The notes under the pieces were generated by a model. The model was not told the DNA's origin. It did not search any database and was given only the letters and a program-made list of their open reading frames with translations. 64,000 bases of DNA, from NCBI RefSeq assembly GCF_016598775.1, contig NZ_CP066802.1:1426001-1490000 (forward strand). The letters run 5' to 3'. Made by a program: the position numbers and the translations under genes. Shown piece by piece: positions 35,303 through 44,411 of this stretch (its first letter is position 1; each line of letters begins with the position of its first letter). The DNA is from Actinomyces weissii. Lineage in GTDB: Bacteria > Actinomycetota > Actinomycetes > Actinomycetales > Actinomycetaceae.

Positions 35303-35770
35303 CTACTGCTGCGGGGCCGCCAGGTGCGGTGCCTTAGGGGCGACGACGGCCACGGCGCCGTCGATCTCCACGACCTGCAGGGAGGCCCCGGTCTCGCAGA
35401 CCCTCCCGGCAGCGGCCAGCTCCGGGGCGAGGCGGGCGCTCCACTCCTCACCGCCCAGCTGTACCCGCCCCCCGCGGGCGTCCACCGCGGTCAGGGCGGT
35501 GGCCCCACGGCCTACCAGGGCCGCCGCGTTGGTCTTCATATTCGGCGTGGTGCGTTGGATACGGCGCCGCGCCCAGGGGCGCACTGCTACCAGGAGCAGG
35601 GCGGATACGACCGCGGCCACCAGCACCTGGAGCCACACCGGACCACCCAGCAGCGCGGTCAGGGAACCGCCCAGGGCCCCGCCAGCGAGCATCAGGAAGG
35701 TCAGGTCCACGGTCAGGGTCTCGACGACGGCGAGGACCAGCCCCGCTGCGAGCCACAAGAGCCAAGCCAT
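35303..35770 (-). CDS. NfeD-like membrane protein
   Basis: A 155-residue protein with two or three membrane helices (WLLWLAAGLVLAVVETL, LTFLMLAGGALGGSLTALL, LQVLVAAVVSALLLVAV) and a C-terminal OB-fold domain (LVGRGATALTAVDARGGRVQLGGEEW). NfeD proteins are encoded beside stomatins and are thought to work with them in membrane organisation. Start is ATG with GGAAGGA. It is the first gene of the pair. Confidence 0.88.
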   Translation of the reverse strand: MAWLLWLAAGLVLAVVETLTVDLTFLMLAGGALGGSLTALLGGPVWLQVLVAAVVSALLLVAVRPWARRRIQRTTPNMKTNAAALVGRGATALTAVDARGGRVQLGGEEWSARLAPELAAAGRVCETGASLQVVEIDGAVAVVAPKAPHLAAPQQ

Positions 35771-35908
35771 CAGAGTCCTTCCGACACAGGCTCGTCACCG
35801 TGACGAGCGAACGCCCTGATCCTATCAACGCGGCTCCGGGCCCGGGACTCCTCCTACAGGTGGAGGGTGGGCCGTGCCACCCGCCCCGGCGAGGTTCGCC
35901 TGCCCAGG

Positions 35909-36691
35909 TCAGGCCAGGCGGGCGGTGAACCGCCCCCGGTCCTGGCTGACCTCCAGGGGCAGCCCGAAGGTCTCGGACATGGTCTGTGAGGTGATGGCCT
36001 CGGAGACCGGTCCGCTAGCCAGCACCTTGCCCTCACGCAGCGCCAGGGCGTGGGTGAAGCCCAGGGGGATCTCCTCCAGGTGGTGGGTAACCAGCACGAT
36101 CGTGGGGGCCCCCTTGCCGCCCAGGATCTCGGTGACTGCCGCCAGCAGCTCCTCCCGGCCAGCCACGTCCAGCCCTGAGGCGGGCTCGTCCAGGACCAGC
36201 AGCTCAGGGTCCGGCATAAGGGCCCGGGCGATAGCCACCCGCTTGCGCTCACCGGTGGACAGCTGGTCCCAGCGGCGCTCCGCCAGGGCGCTGATGCCCA
36301 GGGCCTCCAGCAGCGCCTCCGCCCGGTCGGTGTCCAGGGACTCGAACTCCTGGCGCCACACCCCGATGGTCCCGTAGGAAGCGGACAGTACCAGGTCCAT
36401 GACCCGTTCTCCCGCGCTGATATGCGAAGCCAGGGCGGAGGAGGAGATCCCGATGCGGGGGCGCAGCTCCCCCAGGTCCACCTTCCCGAGGCGCTCCCCC
36501 AGGATGCTCACCGTGCCGGAGGAGGGGAACAGACGGGCGGCGGCGATCCGGGCGATGGTGGTCTTGCCCGCCCCGTTGGGTCCCAGCATCACCCAGTGCT
36601 GGCCCTCGGACACCTCCCAGCTGACATGGTCGAGGATCTGCACGGCGCCTCGCTTCAGGCACACGTCTTCCAGGCTCAGCACGTTGGTCAT
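35909..36691 (-). CDS. ABC transporter-type ATPase, stand-alone
   Basis: A 260-residue single cassette: Walker A LGPNGAGKTTIARI, signature LSTGERKRVAIARAL, Walker B LLVLDEPASGLD and switch His in LVTHHLEEI. No permease gene adjoins. The layout and the HHLEEI motif resemble the YlmA/ModF-like cytoplasmic ATPases of firmicutes and actinobacteria, whose role is uncertain. I start at ATG 36691 because TACGCT lies 6 nt before it; the open frame runs further upstream in the shadow of the divergent gene. Confidence 0.85.
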   Translation of the reverse strand: MTNVLSLEDVCLKRGAVQILDHVSWEVSEGQHWVMLGPNGAGKTTIARIAAARLFPSSGTVSILGERLGKVDLGELRPRIGISSSALASHISAGERVMDLVLSASYGTIGVWRQEFESLDTDRAEALLEALGISALAERRWDQLSTGERKRVAIARALMPDPELLVLDEPASGLDVAGREELLAAVTEILGGKGAPTIVLVTHHLEEIPLGFTHALALREGKVLASGPVSEAITSQTMSETFGLPLEVSQDRGRFTARLA

Positions 36692-36697
36692 GGCACC

Positions 36698-36703
36698 AGC
36701 GTA
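36698..36703 (-). promoter_or_regulatory. -10 box of a leaderless ABC ATPase transcript
   Basis: TACGCT on the minus strand, 6 nt before ATG 36691. Only 60 bp separate it from the divergent box at 36764. Confidence 0.55.
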
Positions 36704-36763
36704 GCCGCTGCCGGGGGCCCCGGCCCGGCGTGCCGGGCGCGTGTGCCCCCTGTACCGCCCCAG

Positions 36764-36769
36764 TATCGT
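36764..36769 (+). promoter_or_regulatory. -10 box upstream of the hypothetical gene at 36777
   Basis: TATCGT ends 7 nt before ATG 36777. No Shine-Dalgarno of normal spacing is present (AGGGG directly abuts the codon). Confidence 0.4.
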
Positions 36770-36776
36770 CAGGGGC

Positions 36777-37481
36777 ATGGTCCCGCTGTCACCTACCGAG
36801 CCGCCTGTCGCCGTGCTGCTGGCCCTGTGGGCCTCCTGCCCCTCCTCCCGGGGCCTGGACGTGCTGCAGGGGCCCGACGGCGCCCACGACGTGCGCCTGC
36901 CCTCCGGCACGAGCCTGCCGCTGGCCGAGCTGCTGCCGGGGCTGCGTCCGCTGCGCCGCGCCGTGGCCCTGCTGCCCTCCCCCGCCGCCCCGGTGGTGGC
37001 CAGCCCGGCGGCCATGGCAGCGGGCCAGGCGGTGCTGCTCACCAGCAGCAACGAGTCGCTGCTGCTGGTGCCGTGCGCTGTAGGCACCTCGACCACCTGG
37101 CTGGTGGAGGAGCTGGTGGCCCCGGTGCCGCAGCTGTCCGCAGGCCAAGCTCGTAGACAGGTGCAGGCGGCCCTGAACGAGGCGGTTGACGCCCTGGTGG
37201 CCCTGGACCTGGCCCGGGAGCGGCCGGAGCTGGCGGACCGCCTCAACGACGTCGTAACGGCGGTGCTGCCCCCGTCGCTGGTGCCCCCGGGCCTTGGCGC
37301 GCGCGACCGGGACCTGCTGGAGCGCTCGCTACGGCTGTCTGCGCTGTGCGAGCTGGCCCTGCAGGACGACGGCGCCGCCAGCACCGCCGCCCAGGCCAGC
37401 AGCCGTGCCCAGGTGCTGCGTCCCCTGCTGGACACCGCCAGGCAGGGGGTCATGGCCGCCACGGACTGGTGGGCGCGCTGA
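36777..37481 (+). CDS. Hypothetical Ala/Leu-rich protein
   Basis: A 234-residue protein of actinobacterial type that I cannot assign. It is rich in Leu, Ala and Pro, lacks a signal peptide and has no clear membrane helix. The part after residue 125 looks alpha-helical (AGQARRQVQAALNEAVDALV, RDRDLLERSLRLSALCELAL). The hypothetical start at GTG 36741 has less support than ATG 36777. It is divergent from the ABC ATPase and convergent with glgA, and the context gives no clue to its role. Confidence 0.65.
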   Translation: MVPLSPTEPPVAVLLALWASCPSSRGLDVLQGPDGAHDVRLPSGTSLPLAELLPGLRPLRRAVALLPSPAAPVVASPAAMAAGQAVLLTSSNESLLLVPCAVGTSTTWLVEELVAPVPQLSAGQARRQVQAALNEAVDALVALDLARERPELADRLNDVVTAVLPPSLVPPGLGARDRDLLERSLRLSALCELALQDDGAASTAAQASSRAQVLRPLLDTARQGVMAATDWWAR

Positions 37482-37612
37482 GTCCTCCCGCTGCCGCGCC
37501 CAGGTGCGGCGGGGCCCCTGCGGCAGGCAGCCGACGCCGGGGGACGCGCCGCCAGGACGCTAGCCAGCCCGTCATCTGGAGTCCGTCTGCTAACGGCGTC
37601 CGTGCGGCAGCC

Positions 37613-38830
37613 TCAGCCCCGGCTCAGGACCCAGTCGTAGACCGCCATGGTGCGCTGGGCGATCGCCTCCCAGGAGAAGTGCTCCTCCACCCGCTGGCGC
37701 GCAGCCGCCCCCATCGCGGCGGCCCGCTCCCGGTCCATGACCAAGGCCGTCAGGCGCTCAGCCAGGTCCGCCTCGAAACGGGCCGGGTCCTTGGGGGTGC
37801 CGGTGCCGTCCTGCACCTGGTCGATAGGCACCAGCAGACCCGTCTGCCCGTCCACGACCACGTCCGGGATCCCGCCGGTGGCTGAGCCCACCACCGGCAG
37901 CCCCACGGCCATGGCCTCCAGGTTCACGATCCCCAGGGGCTCGTACACGGAGGGGCAGACGAACACGTCCGCCGCGGCCAGCACCGCGATCAGCTCCGGG
38001 CGGGGCAGCATCTCCTCGATCCCGACCACGCCGGTGCGCTTCTCGCGCAGGCCAGCCACCAGGGCCTCCACCTCAGCCTTGATCTCCGGGGTGTCCGGGG
38101 CGCCGGCGCACAGGACCACCTGCACCTGCTGGGGCAGCTGCTCCAGGGCGCGCAGCAGGTGCGGCAGGCCCTTCTGGCGGGTGATCCGGCCGACGAACAC
38201 GACCGTGGGCCGCTGCGGGTCAATGCCCAGGCGGGCCAGGGTGGCGGCGGCCGCAGCCAGCTCTTGCTCCCCCTGGGGGCGCACCCAGGAGTCCAGGTCG
38301 ATACCGTTGTGCACCACCTTGACGCGCTCCGGCTCCACCTTGGGGTAGCAGCGCAGGATGTCCTCACGCATCCCGTTGGAAACGGCGATGATCGCTGCCG
38401 CTGACTCGTAGGCGGTGCGCTCGGCCCAGGAGGACAGGGCGTAGCCGCCACCCAGCTGCTCGGCCTTCCAGGGGCGCAGAGGCTCCAGGGAGTGGGCGGA
38501 GAGCACGTGCGGGGCACCGTGCAGCAGGGAGGCCAGGTGCCCGGCCAGGTTCGCGTACCAGGTGTGCGAGTGGACGATGTCGGCCCCCTCGCAGCCCGCC
38601 GCGATCTCCAGGTCCACCCCGAAGGTGCGCAGCGCGGCGTTGGCCCCCTCCAGCTCAGCCAGCTCCGGGTAGCCGGTGACGCCGGGCTCGGCGTCCTGCC
38701 GGGGCCCACCGAAGGCGTGCACGCGCACGTCGGCCAGGGGCCGCAGCACCCTGGCCAGCTCGTCTACGTGCACCCCGGCGCCCCCGTAGATGAAAGGCGG
38801 GTACTCCTTGGTCAGCAGGTCGACCCTCAC
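37613..38830 (-). CDS. glgA: Glycogen synthase / alpha-maltose-1-phosphate synthase, GT4 type
   Basis: A 405-residue GT-B glycosyltransferase of the actinobacterial GlgA/GlgM group. It opens with the nucleotide-sugar motif LTKEYPPFIYGGAGVHVDEL and has the acceptor motif VHSHTWYANLAG, VFVGRITRQKGLPHLLRAL and the catalytic E-x7-E segment SVYEPLGIVNLEAMAVGLPVV. In mycobacteria the orthologue makes maltose 1-phosphate from ADP-glucose. The ADP-glucose enzyme glgC is 4 kb away. Start is GTG 38830, after GAGGAGA. Confidence 0.88.
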   Translation of the reverse strand: MRVDLLTKEYPPFIYGGAGVHVDELARVLRPLADVRVHAFGGPRQDAEPGVTGYPELAELEGANAALRTFGVDLEIAAGCEGADIVHSHTWYANLAGHLASLLHGAPHVLSAHSLEPLRPWKAEQLGGGYALSSWAERTAYESAAAIIAVSNGMREDILRCYPKVEPERVKVVHNGIDLDSWVRPQGEQELAAAAATLARLGIDPQRPTVVFVGRITRQKGLPHLLRALEQLPQQVQVVLCAGAPDTPEIKAEVEALVAGLREKRTGVVGIEEMLPRPELIAVLAAADVFVCPSVYEPLGIVNLEAMAVGLPVVGSATGGIPDVVVDGQTGLLVPIDQVQDGTGTPKDPARFEADLAERLTALVMDRERAAAMGAAARQRVEEHFSWEAIAQRTMAVYDWVLSRG

Positions 38831-38977
38831 AACCGTCTCCTCACTACGCACGTCACGCACGTGGCACCAACCGCACGCAGTTAAGGTCCGCTCCCGCCCC
38901 GCGCCGACGGCTACAGGCACCGTCAGGAACGACTCTAGCGTGTGGACCGCCCCCTGGCCGCGCTTTGGGACCCCACC

Positions 38978-39062
38978 CGCCCCGGCCTGCCGCGCTCCCC
39001 GTTTTGTTCCTGAGATGTCAACCCCATACTTCCCCATTCGCCCCGGCCTGCCGCGCTCCCCG
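38978..39062. repeat. 24-bp direct repeat pair between glgA and the response regulator gene
   Basis: Two exact 24-bp copies at 38978-39001 and 39039-39062, 61 bp apart, in the 310-bp divergent spacer 38831-39140. Each has CGCCCCGG followed by CCTGCCGCGC. They could be operator sites for either gene. The rest of the spacer shows no gene; TAGATT at about 39105-39110 may be a -10 box. Confidence 0.6.
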
Positions 39063-39140
39063 GGACCGTCTCTGAAACCGGGGCGGGAGGGGGCCCCGGC
39101 GTGTAGATTCAGAGCGCATACGCCCAGGAAGGACACCCGT

Positions 39141-39878
39141 ATGCCCGCGCCTGCCCGATCCCTAGGGGCCACCCCGGCTGGAACCGTGCTGCTGGTGGAC
39201 GACGAGGCGCCGATCCGCGGCTCCCTAGGCCCCTACCTGGAGCGCAGCGGCTACCGGGTGCTGCTGGCCAGCGACGGCCTGGAGGCCCTGGACCTGCTCT
39301 CCGGCTACGACATCGACATAGTGGTCACCGACGTGCTCATGCCCCGCATGGACGGGCGCGAGCTGGTGCGCCGCCTGCGGGCGGGAGGCACCTGGACCCC
39401 GGTCATCATGCTCACCCAGCTTGACGCCTCCTACGAGCGTGTCTCCGCCCTGGACGACGGTGCGGACGACTACCTGTCCAAGCCTTTCGACCCCGCCGAG
39501 CTGACCTCACGTATCCGCGCCGTGCTGCGCCGTACCCAGGGCATGACCCAGCCTCTGACGGCAGCCACCCGCCTGGTGGCCGGGGACCTGGTGCTGGACC
39601 GGACCGCCCGGCGGGTGGAGCTGGCGGGCCGTGAGCTGAGCCTGACGCCCAAGGCGGTCACTCTGCTGGACTACCTCATGAGCCACCCCGGCGAGCTGCA
39701 CACCCGGGAGGCGCTGCTGTCGTCCCTGTGGGGCATCGACTTCGCCTCCTCCACCCGGGCCGTGGACCACCGGGTGCGGGAGATCCGCCAGGTGCTCGGT
39801 GACGACGCCTCCGCCCCCACCTACATTGAGACCGTGCCCTCCGTGGGCTACCGCTTCCGCGCGCAGGTACACGCATGA
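39141..39878 (+). CDS. OmpR/PhoB-family response regulator
   Basis: A 245-residue regulator. Receiver domain: LLVDDEAPIRGSL (acidic pocket), VVTDVLMPRMDG with the phosphorylated Asp, MLTQ and DYLSKPFD with the Lys. C-terminal winged helix (about 140-240): LSLTPKAVTLLDYLMSHPGEL through IETVPSVGYRF. The frame continues upstream but the ATG at 39141 has AGGAAGG at good distance. Stop and start of the kinase gene overlap (ATGA). The regulon is unknown; adjacent lipoprotein genes are candidates. Confidence 0.92.
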   Translation: MPAPARSLGATPAGTVLLVDDEAPIRGSLGPYLERSGYRVLLASDGLEALDLLSGYDIDIVVTDVLMPRMDGRELVRRLRAGGTWTPVIMLTQLDASYERVSALDDGADDYLSKPFDPAELTSRIRAVLRRTQGMTQPLTAATRLVAGDLVLDRTARRVELAGRELSLTPKAVTLLDYLMSHPGELHTREALLSSLWGIDFASSTRAVDHRVREIRQVLGDDASAPTYIETVPSVGYRFRAQVHA

Positions 39879-40858
39879 GCGCTCCCGCTCCCCCACGCGG
39901 CCAGCGCCTGCCCGCCCCCAGCCGCCACGCGGTGCTGTCGGGGGCGGGCACCCTGGTGCTGGTTGGCCTAGCGGCCCTGGCCCTGTACCAGGGCGCCAGC
40001 GGGCTTGAGCTCACGCTGCGCTCCTCCCTGTGGCAGGTGGTGCTGGTGGCTGGAGGGCTGGCCTGGTCCGCAGGGGCCGGCCTGTACGCCCTGCACCTGC
40101 GTGCCCTGCGCTCCCAGGCCCGCCTCCGCGAGGAGCTGCACCAGCAGGCACGCGACCACCACCGCCAGTTCCTGCGGCGCCTGGACCACGAGCTCAAGAA
40201 CCCCCTCACCGCCGTGCGCGCGGCAGCCGCCGACGCCGCCAGCAACGCCCCTGGCGCCATCGCCACCAACCTGGAGGTCATCGAGTCCCAGTCCCGCCGC
40301 ATGAGCAGGCTGCTGACCGACCTGCGTAAGCTCGCCGACCTGGAGACCGCGCCGCTGTCAGTTGAGGACGTGGACCTGGCCGAGACCGTCACCGACGCCG
40401 TCGAGGCCGTCACCCAGGAGGCGCAGGCCCACGGGGGCCGGGCCCACGTCCGCCTGGACCTGCCCCAGGTCCCCTGGCCCCTGCCCCACGTGCGTGGTGA
40501 CGGTGACCTGCTGTACTCGGCGATCTACAACCTGGTCTCCAACGCCGTGAAGTACACCCCGCCCGGTGGCGTGGTCGAGGTACGCGGTCGTGAGGACCAG
40601 GGCCTGGTGACCATTGAGGTCGCCGACACCGGCATAGGCGTGCCCCCAGCGGAGATAGAGACGGTCTTCCGGGAGCTGGGCAGGGCCTCCAACGCCTGCG
40701 GCCTGCCCGGCTCAGGACTGGGCCTGGCCCTGGCCCGCACCATCGCCGAGAGGCACTGCGGCCTGTTGGGCATGAGCTCGCGCGAGACCGTGGGCACCAG
40801 GGTGTGGCTCACCCTGCCGGTCAGCGGCCCCCGCACCAGCGCTGATGATGTCGCGTAA
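39875..40858 (+). CDS. Sensor histidine kinase
   Basis: A 327-residue kinase paired with the preceding regulator. Two membrane helices (about residues 21-41 and 52-72) enclose only a very short outer loop, so it may sense the membrane state or an accessory protein. H box: LRRLDHELKNPLTAVRA with the phospho-His. ATPase: LVSNAVKYTPPGG (N box), ADTGIGV (G1), GSGLGLALARTI (G2). There is no HAMP domain. It is translationally coupled to the regulator. Confidence 0.92.
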   Translation: MSAPAPPRGQRLPAPSRHAVLSGAGTLVLVGLAALALYQGASGLELTLRSSLWQVVLVAGGLAWSAGAGLYALHLRALRSQARLREELHQQARDHHRQFLRRLDHELKNPLTAVRAAAADAASNAPGAIATNLEVIESQSRRMSRLLTDLRKLADLETAPLSVEDVDLAETVTDAVEAVTQEAQAHGGRAHVRLDLPQVPWPLPHVRGDGDLLYSAIYNLVSNAVKYTPPGGVVEVRGREDQGLVTIEVADTGIGVPPAEIETVFRELGRASNACGLPGSGLGLALARTIAERHCGLLGMSSRETVGTRVWLTLPVSGPRTSADDVA

Positions 40859-40876
40859 CTGCGACAGCCGGGCGAC

Positions 40877-40894
40877 CCGGGGGCGACACCCCGG
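40877..40894 (+). terminator. Hairpin after the two-component operon
   Basis: CCGGGG and CCCCGG pair around GCGACA, followed by CAAATA. A weaker stem (TGTCGC/GCGACA) spans the kinase stop codon at 40849-40866. Confidence 0.4.
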
Positions 40895-40986
40895 CAAATA
40901 GACTCCTAGTAACACAGGTCACACAGCAAACCCGGCCCAAGCACCTCCGGCCAAGCTCTCAGCGCCACCGAGAAACAGGAGTCACC

Positions 40987-41607
40987 ATGAGCCTGACCAC
41001 CCGCACCCTACGTCTGGCTGCCGCCCTGGCTGCAGCCCTCAGCCTGACGGCCACCGCCGCCTGCGAGGTCAGGCTGACCGCCAAGGACGATCCCAGCCCC
41101 GCCGCAGCCAGCCCTCAGGCAGACGCCCCTACGCAGGGCACCGCGGCACACGCCGCGGAGGACGCCACCGCCAACGGTGCACCAGGAGGGGCAACCGCGC
41201 CCAGCGTCCAGCCACCCGTCCAGCCACCAGCCCCCGGCGGCGCCCCCAGTGCTGAGGGGCAAAGCGCCCCGGAAGCCACCTGCCCCTGGCTGGCCCAGGA
41301 GGCTGAGGGCAGCTCCCCCGTGACCGCGCCTGGCCCCCACTACATACTCAACCAGAACCACGAGGAGCTCTGGATCCAGAACGACCTGGAGCAGCTCACG
41401 GTGCTGTCAACCAACAACGAGGTCGCCGTGAACAAGGTGGACCACATCGTCGTGTCCGGCCAGAACGCCACCGTCTACGCCTGCAACGTCAAGACCATCA
41501 CCATTGAGGCCCGGGCAGGCAACGCCGACATCTACTGGGGAGGCACCACCCCGCCAGTAGTCCACGACCACGGCCACAACACCGACGTCGAGCCCTACAG
41601 GAAGTAG
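40987..41607 (+). CDS. Secreted lipoprotein, DUF3060-like
   Basis: A 206-residue exported protein. The signal peptide ends TATAAC at about residue 26, a plausible lipobox. Then comes a Pro/Ala/Gln-rich spacer to about residue 95. The C-terminal domain has short beta repeats (LTVLSTNNEVAVNKVDHIVVSGQNATVYACNV is read in pieces of 6-10 residues), as in DUF3060 proteins. The Cys pair in this domain may form a disulfide. AGGAG lies 6 nt before the ATG. Next gene starts 8 nt after, so both lipoproteins are cotranscribed downstream of the kinase operon. Confidence 0.72.
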   Translation: MSLTTRTLRLAAALAAALSLTATAACEVRLTAKDDPSPAAASPQADAPTQGTAAHAAEDATANGAPGGATAPSVQPPVQPPAPGGAPSAEGQSAPEATCPWLAQEAEGSSPVTAPGPHYILNQNHEELWIQNDLEQLTVLSTNNEVAVNKVDHIVVSGQNATVYACNVKTITIEARAGNADIYWGGTTPPVVHDHGHNTDVEPYRK

Positions 41608-41615
41608 GCCCTGAC

Positions 41616-42875
41616 ATGCGCACCACACTCACCGCCCTCAGCGCTGCGGCAGCGCTAGGCGCCAGCTCCCTGGCCCTGAGTGCCTGCTCCGCCAGCACCC
41701 CGTTCAGCCAACCCGCGCCCAGCGCCCCGGCCAGCCAACCCGCTGCCAAGGCGTCCGCCACAGCCGCTGGTCCCGCGCAGGGCACAGGTGCCACCAGCGC
41801 GGGCACCGCCAACGCCCCCGGACCCACCGTGCCCGGCTACGCCTACGGGCAGATCCCGCCCGTCCCCCTGTTCACCGTCCCGGACCTAGGGACCCTGACC
41901 GCTGACCGGGGAGCCTTCCCCACCAGCCTCACCAGCCCACTGACCTCCGTGCCCGGCGTCACCGTCGGCCCGGCCCGCTGTGACAGCGCCGGGGTGATCA
42001 CCACAGGCTCGTCAACGACCGTCCTCGGGGGCGACGGCTCAGGCACCTACCAGGACAGCTCTAGGACCATCGTCAACTACGGCGACGGGGCGGGCACCTA
42101 CACCGACGGCGCGGCCACGGTCGTGAGCTACGGGGACGGGTCGGGAAGCTACACCAGCCCCACCGTGTCAGCGGTCCTGTACGGGGACGGTTCGGGCAAC
42201 TACACCGACCAGACCCGCTCCGTGGTCGTCTACGGCGGCGGCGCGGGCACCTACTCCAACAGCCAGACCACTGAGACGATCACGGTCTACGGCGGCGGCT
42301 CAGGCACCTACACCTCAGGCGCGGGGGTCTCCATCACCAACTACGGAGACGGCTCTGGCACCTACACCGCCCCCGGGATCACGATCGTCAACTACGGGGA
42401 CGGCACCGGCACCGTCAACGGCGTGTCCGGTGTCCAGATGGACCCCCTGGCAGCTGTCGGTGACATCGGCTCACTGCCGAAGATGGCGGCCTTCAGCCCG
42501 GTGGAGTCCTGCGGCACCGTCATAAGCCTGGACTCCTCCCTGCTGTTCGACTTTGACTCCTACCAGCTGCGCCCCGAGGCCCAGGAGGTCCTACGCAACC
42601 TGACCACCGTGCTCAACGAGGCCCAGGCACCCCAGGCCCAGGTCGTGGGACACACTGACTCCCTGGCGGACGACGCCTACAACCAGACCCTGTCTGAGCA
42701 GCGCGCCCAGGCCGTGGCCAGCCAGCTGCAGGCCAACGGCGCCACCACGAGCCTGACCGTCACCGGGTACGGGGAGACCAGGCCGGTTGCGCCCAACACC
42801 AATGCTGACGGCTCAGACAACCCCGCCGGGCGCCAGCTCAACCGCCGCGTGGAGATACTCGTTCCCTCGTTCTGA
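41616..42875 (+). CDS. Lipoprotein with YGDGSGTY repeats and OmpA peptidoglycan-binding domain
   Basis: A 419-residue lipoprotein (lipobox LSAC, residues 21-24). After a Pro/Ala spacer, residues about 128-271 hold eight copies of a 17-22-residue unit with core YGDGSGTY or YGGGAGTY, most likely a beta solenoid. The C-terminal OmpA/MotB-type domain (about 305-419) includes LLFDFDSYQLRPEAQ, VVGHTDSLADDAYNQTLSEQRA and GRQLNRRVEI, with the Asp and Arg that bind diaminopimelate-type peptidoglycan. It would bridge membrane and wall. It directly follows the DUF3060-like gene. Confidence 0.85.
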   Translation: MRTTLTALSAAAALGASSLALSACSASTPFSQPAPSAPASQPAAKASATAAGPAQGTGATSAGTANAPGPTVPGYAYGQIPPVPLFTVPDLGTLTADRGAFPTSLTSPLTSVPGVTVGPARCDSAGVITTGSSTTVLGGDGSGTYQDSSRTIVNYGDGAGTYTDGAATVVSYGDGSGSYTSPTVSAVLYGDGSGNYTDQTRSVVVYGGGAGTYSNSQTTETITVYGGGSGTYTSGAGVSITNYGDGSGTYTAPGITIVNYGDGTGTVNGVSGVQMDPLAAVGDIGSLPKMAAFSPVESCGTVISLDSSLLFDFDSYQLRPEAQEVLRNLTTVLNEAQAPQAQVVGHTDSLADDAYNQTLSEQRAQAVASQLQANGATTSLTVTGYGETRPVAPNTNADGSDNPAGRQLNRRVEILVPSF

Positions 42876-42884
42876 GGCACGCCC

Positions 42885-42927
42885 TGCCGCTGCCCGCCCA
42901 GCGCCCCGGCCTGGGCGGGCAGCGGCA
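42885..42927 (+). terminator. Terminator after the OmpA-domain gene
   Basis: Perfect 17-bp stem TGCCGCTGCCCGCCCAG with its complement, loop CGCCCCGGC, beginning 10 bp after the stop codon. No U tract. It separates the lipoprotein operon from glgC. The remaining spacer to 43070 shows nothing else. Confidence 0.8.
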
Positions 42928-43074
42928 CGTACCGGCCCGGCCACCTGTAGGCTCCTGGGCCTGCGAGGCCGTTCAGGACTGTACCTCTGCTGAGGGCTCC
43001 TGCCAGTGCGCAGGCAGGCCCTGCTAACCGCCCGGACCTGCCTCATTTGGCCTCCCAGGAACCCCTGCCCAAAG

Positions 43075-43080
43075 TAGGGT
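43075..43080 (+). promoter_or_regulatory. -10 box of a leaderless glgC transcript
   Basis: TAGGGT is followed by ATGACC and then ATG at 43087. The 6-nt spacing found at other genes points to the second ATG as both transcription and translation start. Confidence 0.5.
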
Positions 43081-43086
43081 ATGACC

Positions 43087-44331
43087 ATGGCTTCTCCACG
43101 CGTCCTGGCAATCATTCTCGCAGGCGGTGAAGGCAAACGGCTTATGCCTTTGACCGTCGACCGCGCCAAGCCTGCAGTGCCTTTCGGGGGTATCTACAGG
43201 CTGATCGACTTCTCCCTGTCAAACATGATCAACTCAGGTTTCCTGAAGGTCGTGGTGCTCACCCAGTACAAGTCCCACTCGCTGGACCGGCACATCTCCA
43301 AGACCTGGCGCATGTCAGACATGCTGGGCAACTACATCGCCCCGGTCCCGGCCCAGCAGCGCGTGGGCAAGCACTGGTTCCTGGGCAGCGCGGACGCGAT
43401 CTTCCAGTCCCTGAACCTGCTCGACGACGAGCGGCCCGACTACGTCGTCATCACCGGGGCGGACAACATCTACCGCATGGACTTCTCCCAGATGCTGGAG
43501 CACCACATCGCCTCGGGACTGCCCCTGACGGTGGCGGGTATCCGCCAGCCGCGCTCCCTGGCTGACCAGTTCGGCATCATCGAGACCGACCCGGGCGACC
43601 CGGGCCGTATCAAGGCCTTCGTGGAGAAGCCCAAGGAGACGCCGGGACTGCCCGACTCCCCTGACGAGGTGCTCGCCTCCATGGGCAACTACATCATGAA
43701 CGCCGACGCGCTCCTGGAGGCCGTTACGGTGGACGCGAGCATCGAGGAGTCCAAGCACGACATGGGCGGCAACATCGTGCCCTGGTTCGTGTCGCAGCAG
43801 GCTGCCGGGGTCTACGACTTCAAGGACAACGACATCCCTGGTGCCTCGGACCGCGACCGCGACTACTGGCGGGACGTGGGTACCGTGGACGCCTTCTACG
43901 AGGCCCACCTGGACCTCATCAGCGTCAACCCCGTGTTCAACCTCTACAACTCCAGCTGGCCGCTGTTCGCGGGCTACACCAACTCCATGCCGCCGGCCAA
44001 GTTCGTCTACGGCTACCACGAGCGGCTGGGGCACGCCATCGACTCGATCGTCTCCCCCGGGGTAATCGTCTCCGGCGGTGAGGTCATCTCCTCGGTGCTC
44101 TCCCCCCAGGTCCGGGTCAACTCCTGGTCCTCGGTCCGCGAGTCGGTGCTGATGGACGGCGTCATGGTGGGCCGCAACACGGTGGTCAACCGCGCCATCC
44201 TGGACAAGTACGTGCGTGTGGAGGAAGGCGCGATGGTTGGTATCGACCACGAGCACGACCGGGCGCGCGGCTTCACCGTCACCGAGTCCGGCATCACCGT
44301 GGTGGCCAAGGGCCAGGTGGTCACCAGCTGA
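43087..44331 (+). CDS. glgC: Glucose-1-phosphate adenylyltransferase
   Basis: Makes ADP-glucose for glycogen from glucose 1-phosphate and ATP. The 414-residue protein has the nucleotidyltransferase loop [26 protein letters not shown] (read as its two halves), [15 protein letters not shown], the site [12 protein letters not shown], and FVEKPKE; the C-terminal part is a left-handed beta helix ([22 protein letters not shown]). The start could be ATG 43081 (two more residues), but the -10 spacing favours 43087. It pairs functionally with glgA at 37.6 kb. Confidence 0.95.
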   Translation: MASPRVLAIILAGGEGKRLMPLTVDRAKPAVPFGGIYRLIDFSLSNMINSGFLKVVVLTQYKSHSLDRHISKTWRMSDMLGNYIAPVPAQQRVGKHWFLGSADAIFQSLNLLDDERPDYVVITGADNIYRMDFSQMLEHHIASGLPLTVAGIRQPRSLADQFGIIETDPGDPGRIKAFVEKPKETPGLPDSPDEVLASMGNYIMNADALLEAVTVDASIEESKHDMGGNIVPWFVSQQAAGVYDFKDNDIPGASDRDRDYWRDVGTVDAFYEAHLDLISVNPVFNLYNSSWPLFAGYTNSMPPAKFVYGYHERLGHAIDSIVSPGVIVSGGEVISSVLSPQVRVNSWSSVRESVLMDGVMVGRNTVVNRAILDKYVRVEEGAMVGIDHEHDRARGFTVTESGITVVAKGQVVTS

Positions 44332-44399
44332 GCCCCAGGTGCCCCGCCCCGGGCGGGAGCATCCAGGACCTGCGTAGCGGGGGCCGCCTCGGCTCCCGC

Positions 44400-44405
44400 T
44401 ACGCT
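44400..44405 (+). promoter_or_regulatory. -10 box of a leaderless serB transcript
   Basis: TACGCT ends 6 nt before ATG 44412. Confidence 0.55.
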
Positions 44406-44411
44406 CTGTCT

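Noticed and set aside
36741..36776. GTG 36741 as start of the hypothetical gene
   Set aside because: It would overlap the candidate -10 box; ATG 36777 fits the spacing seen in other genes.
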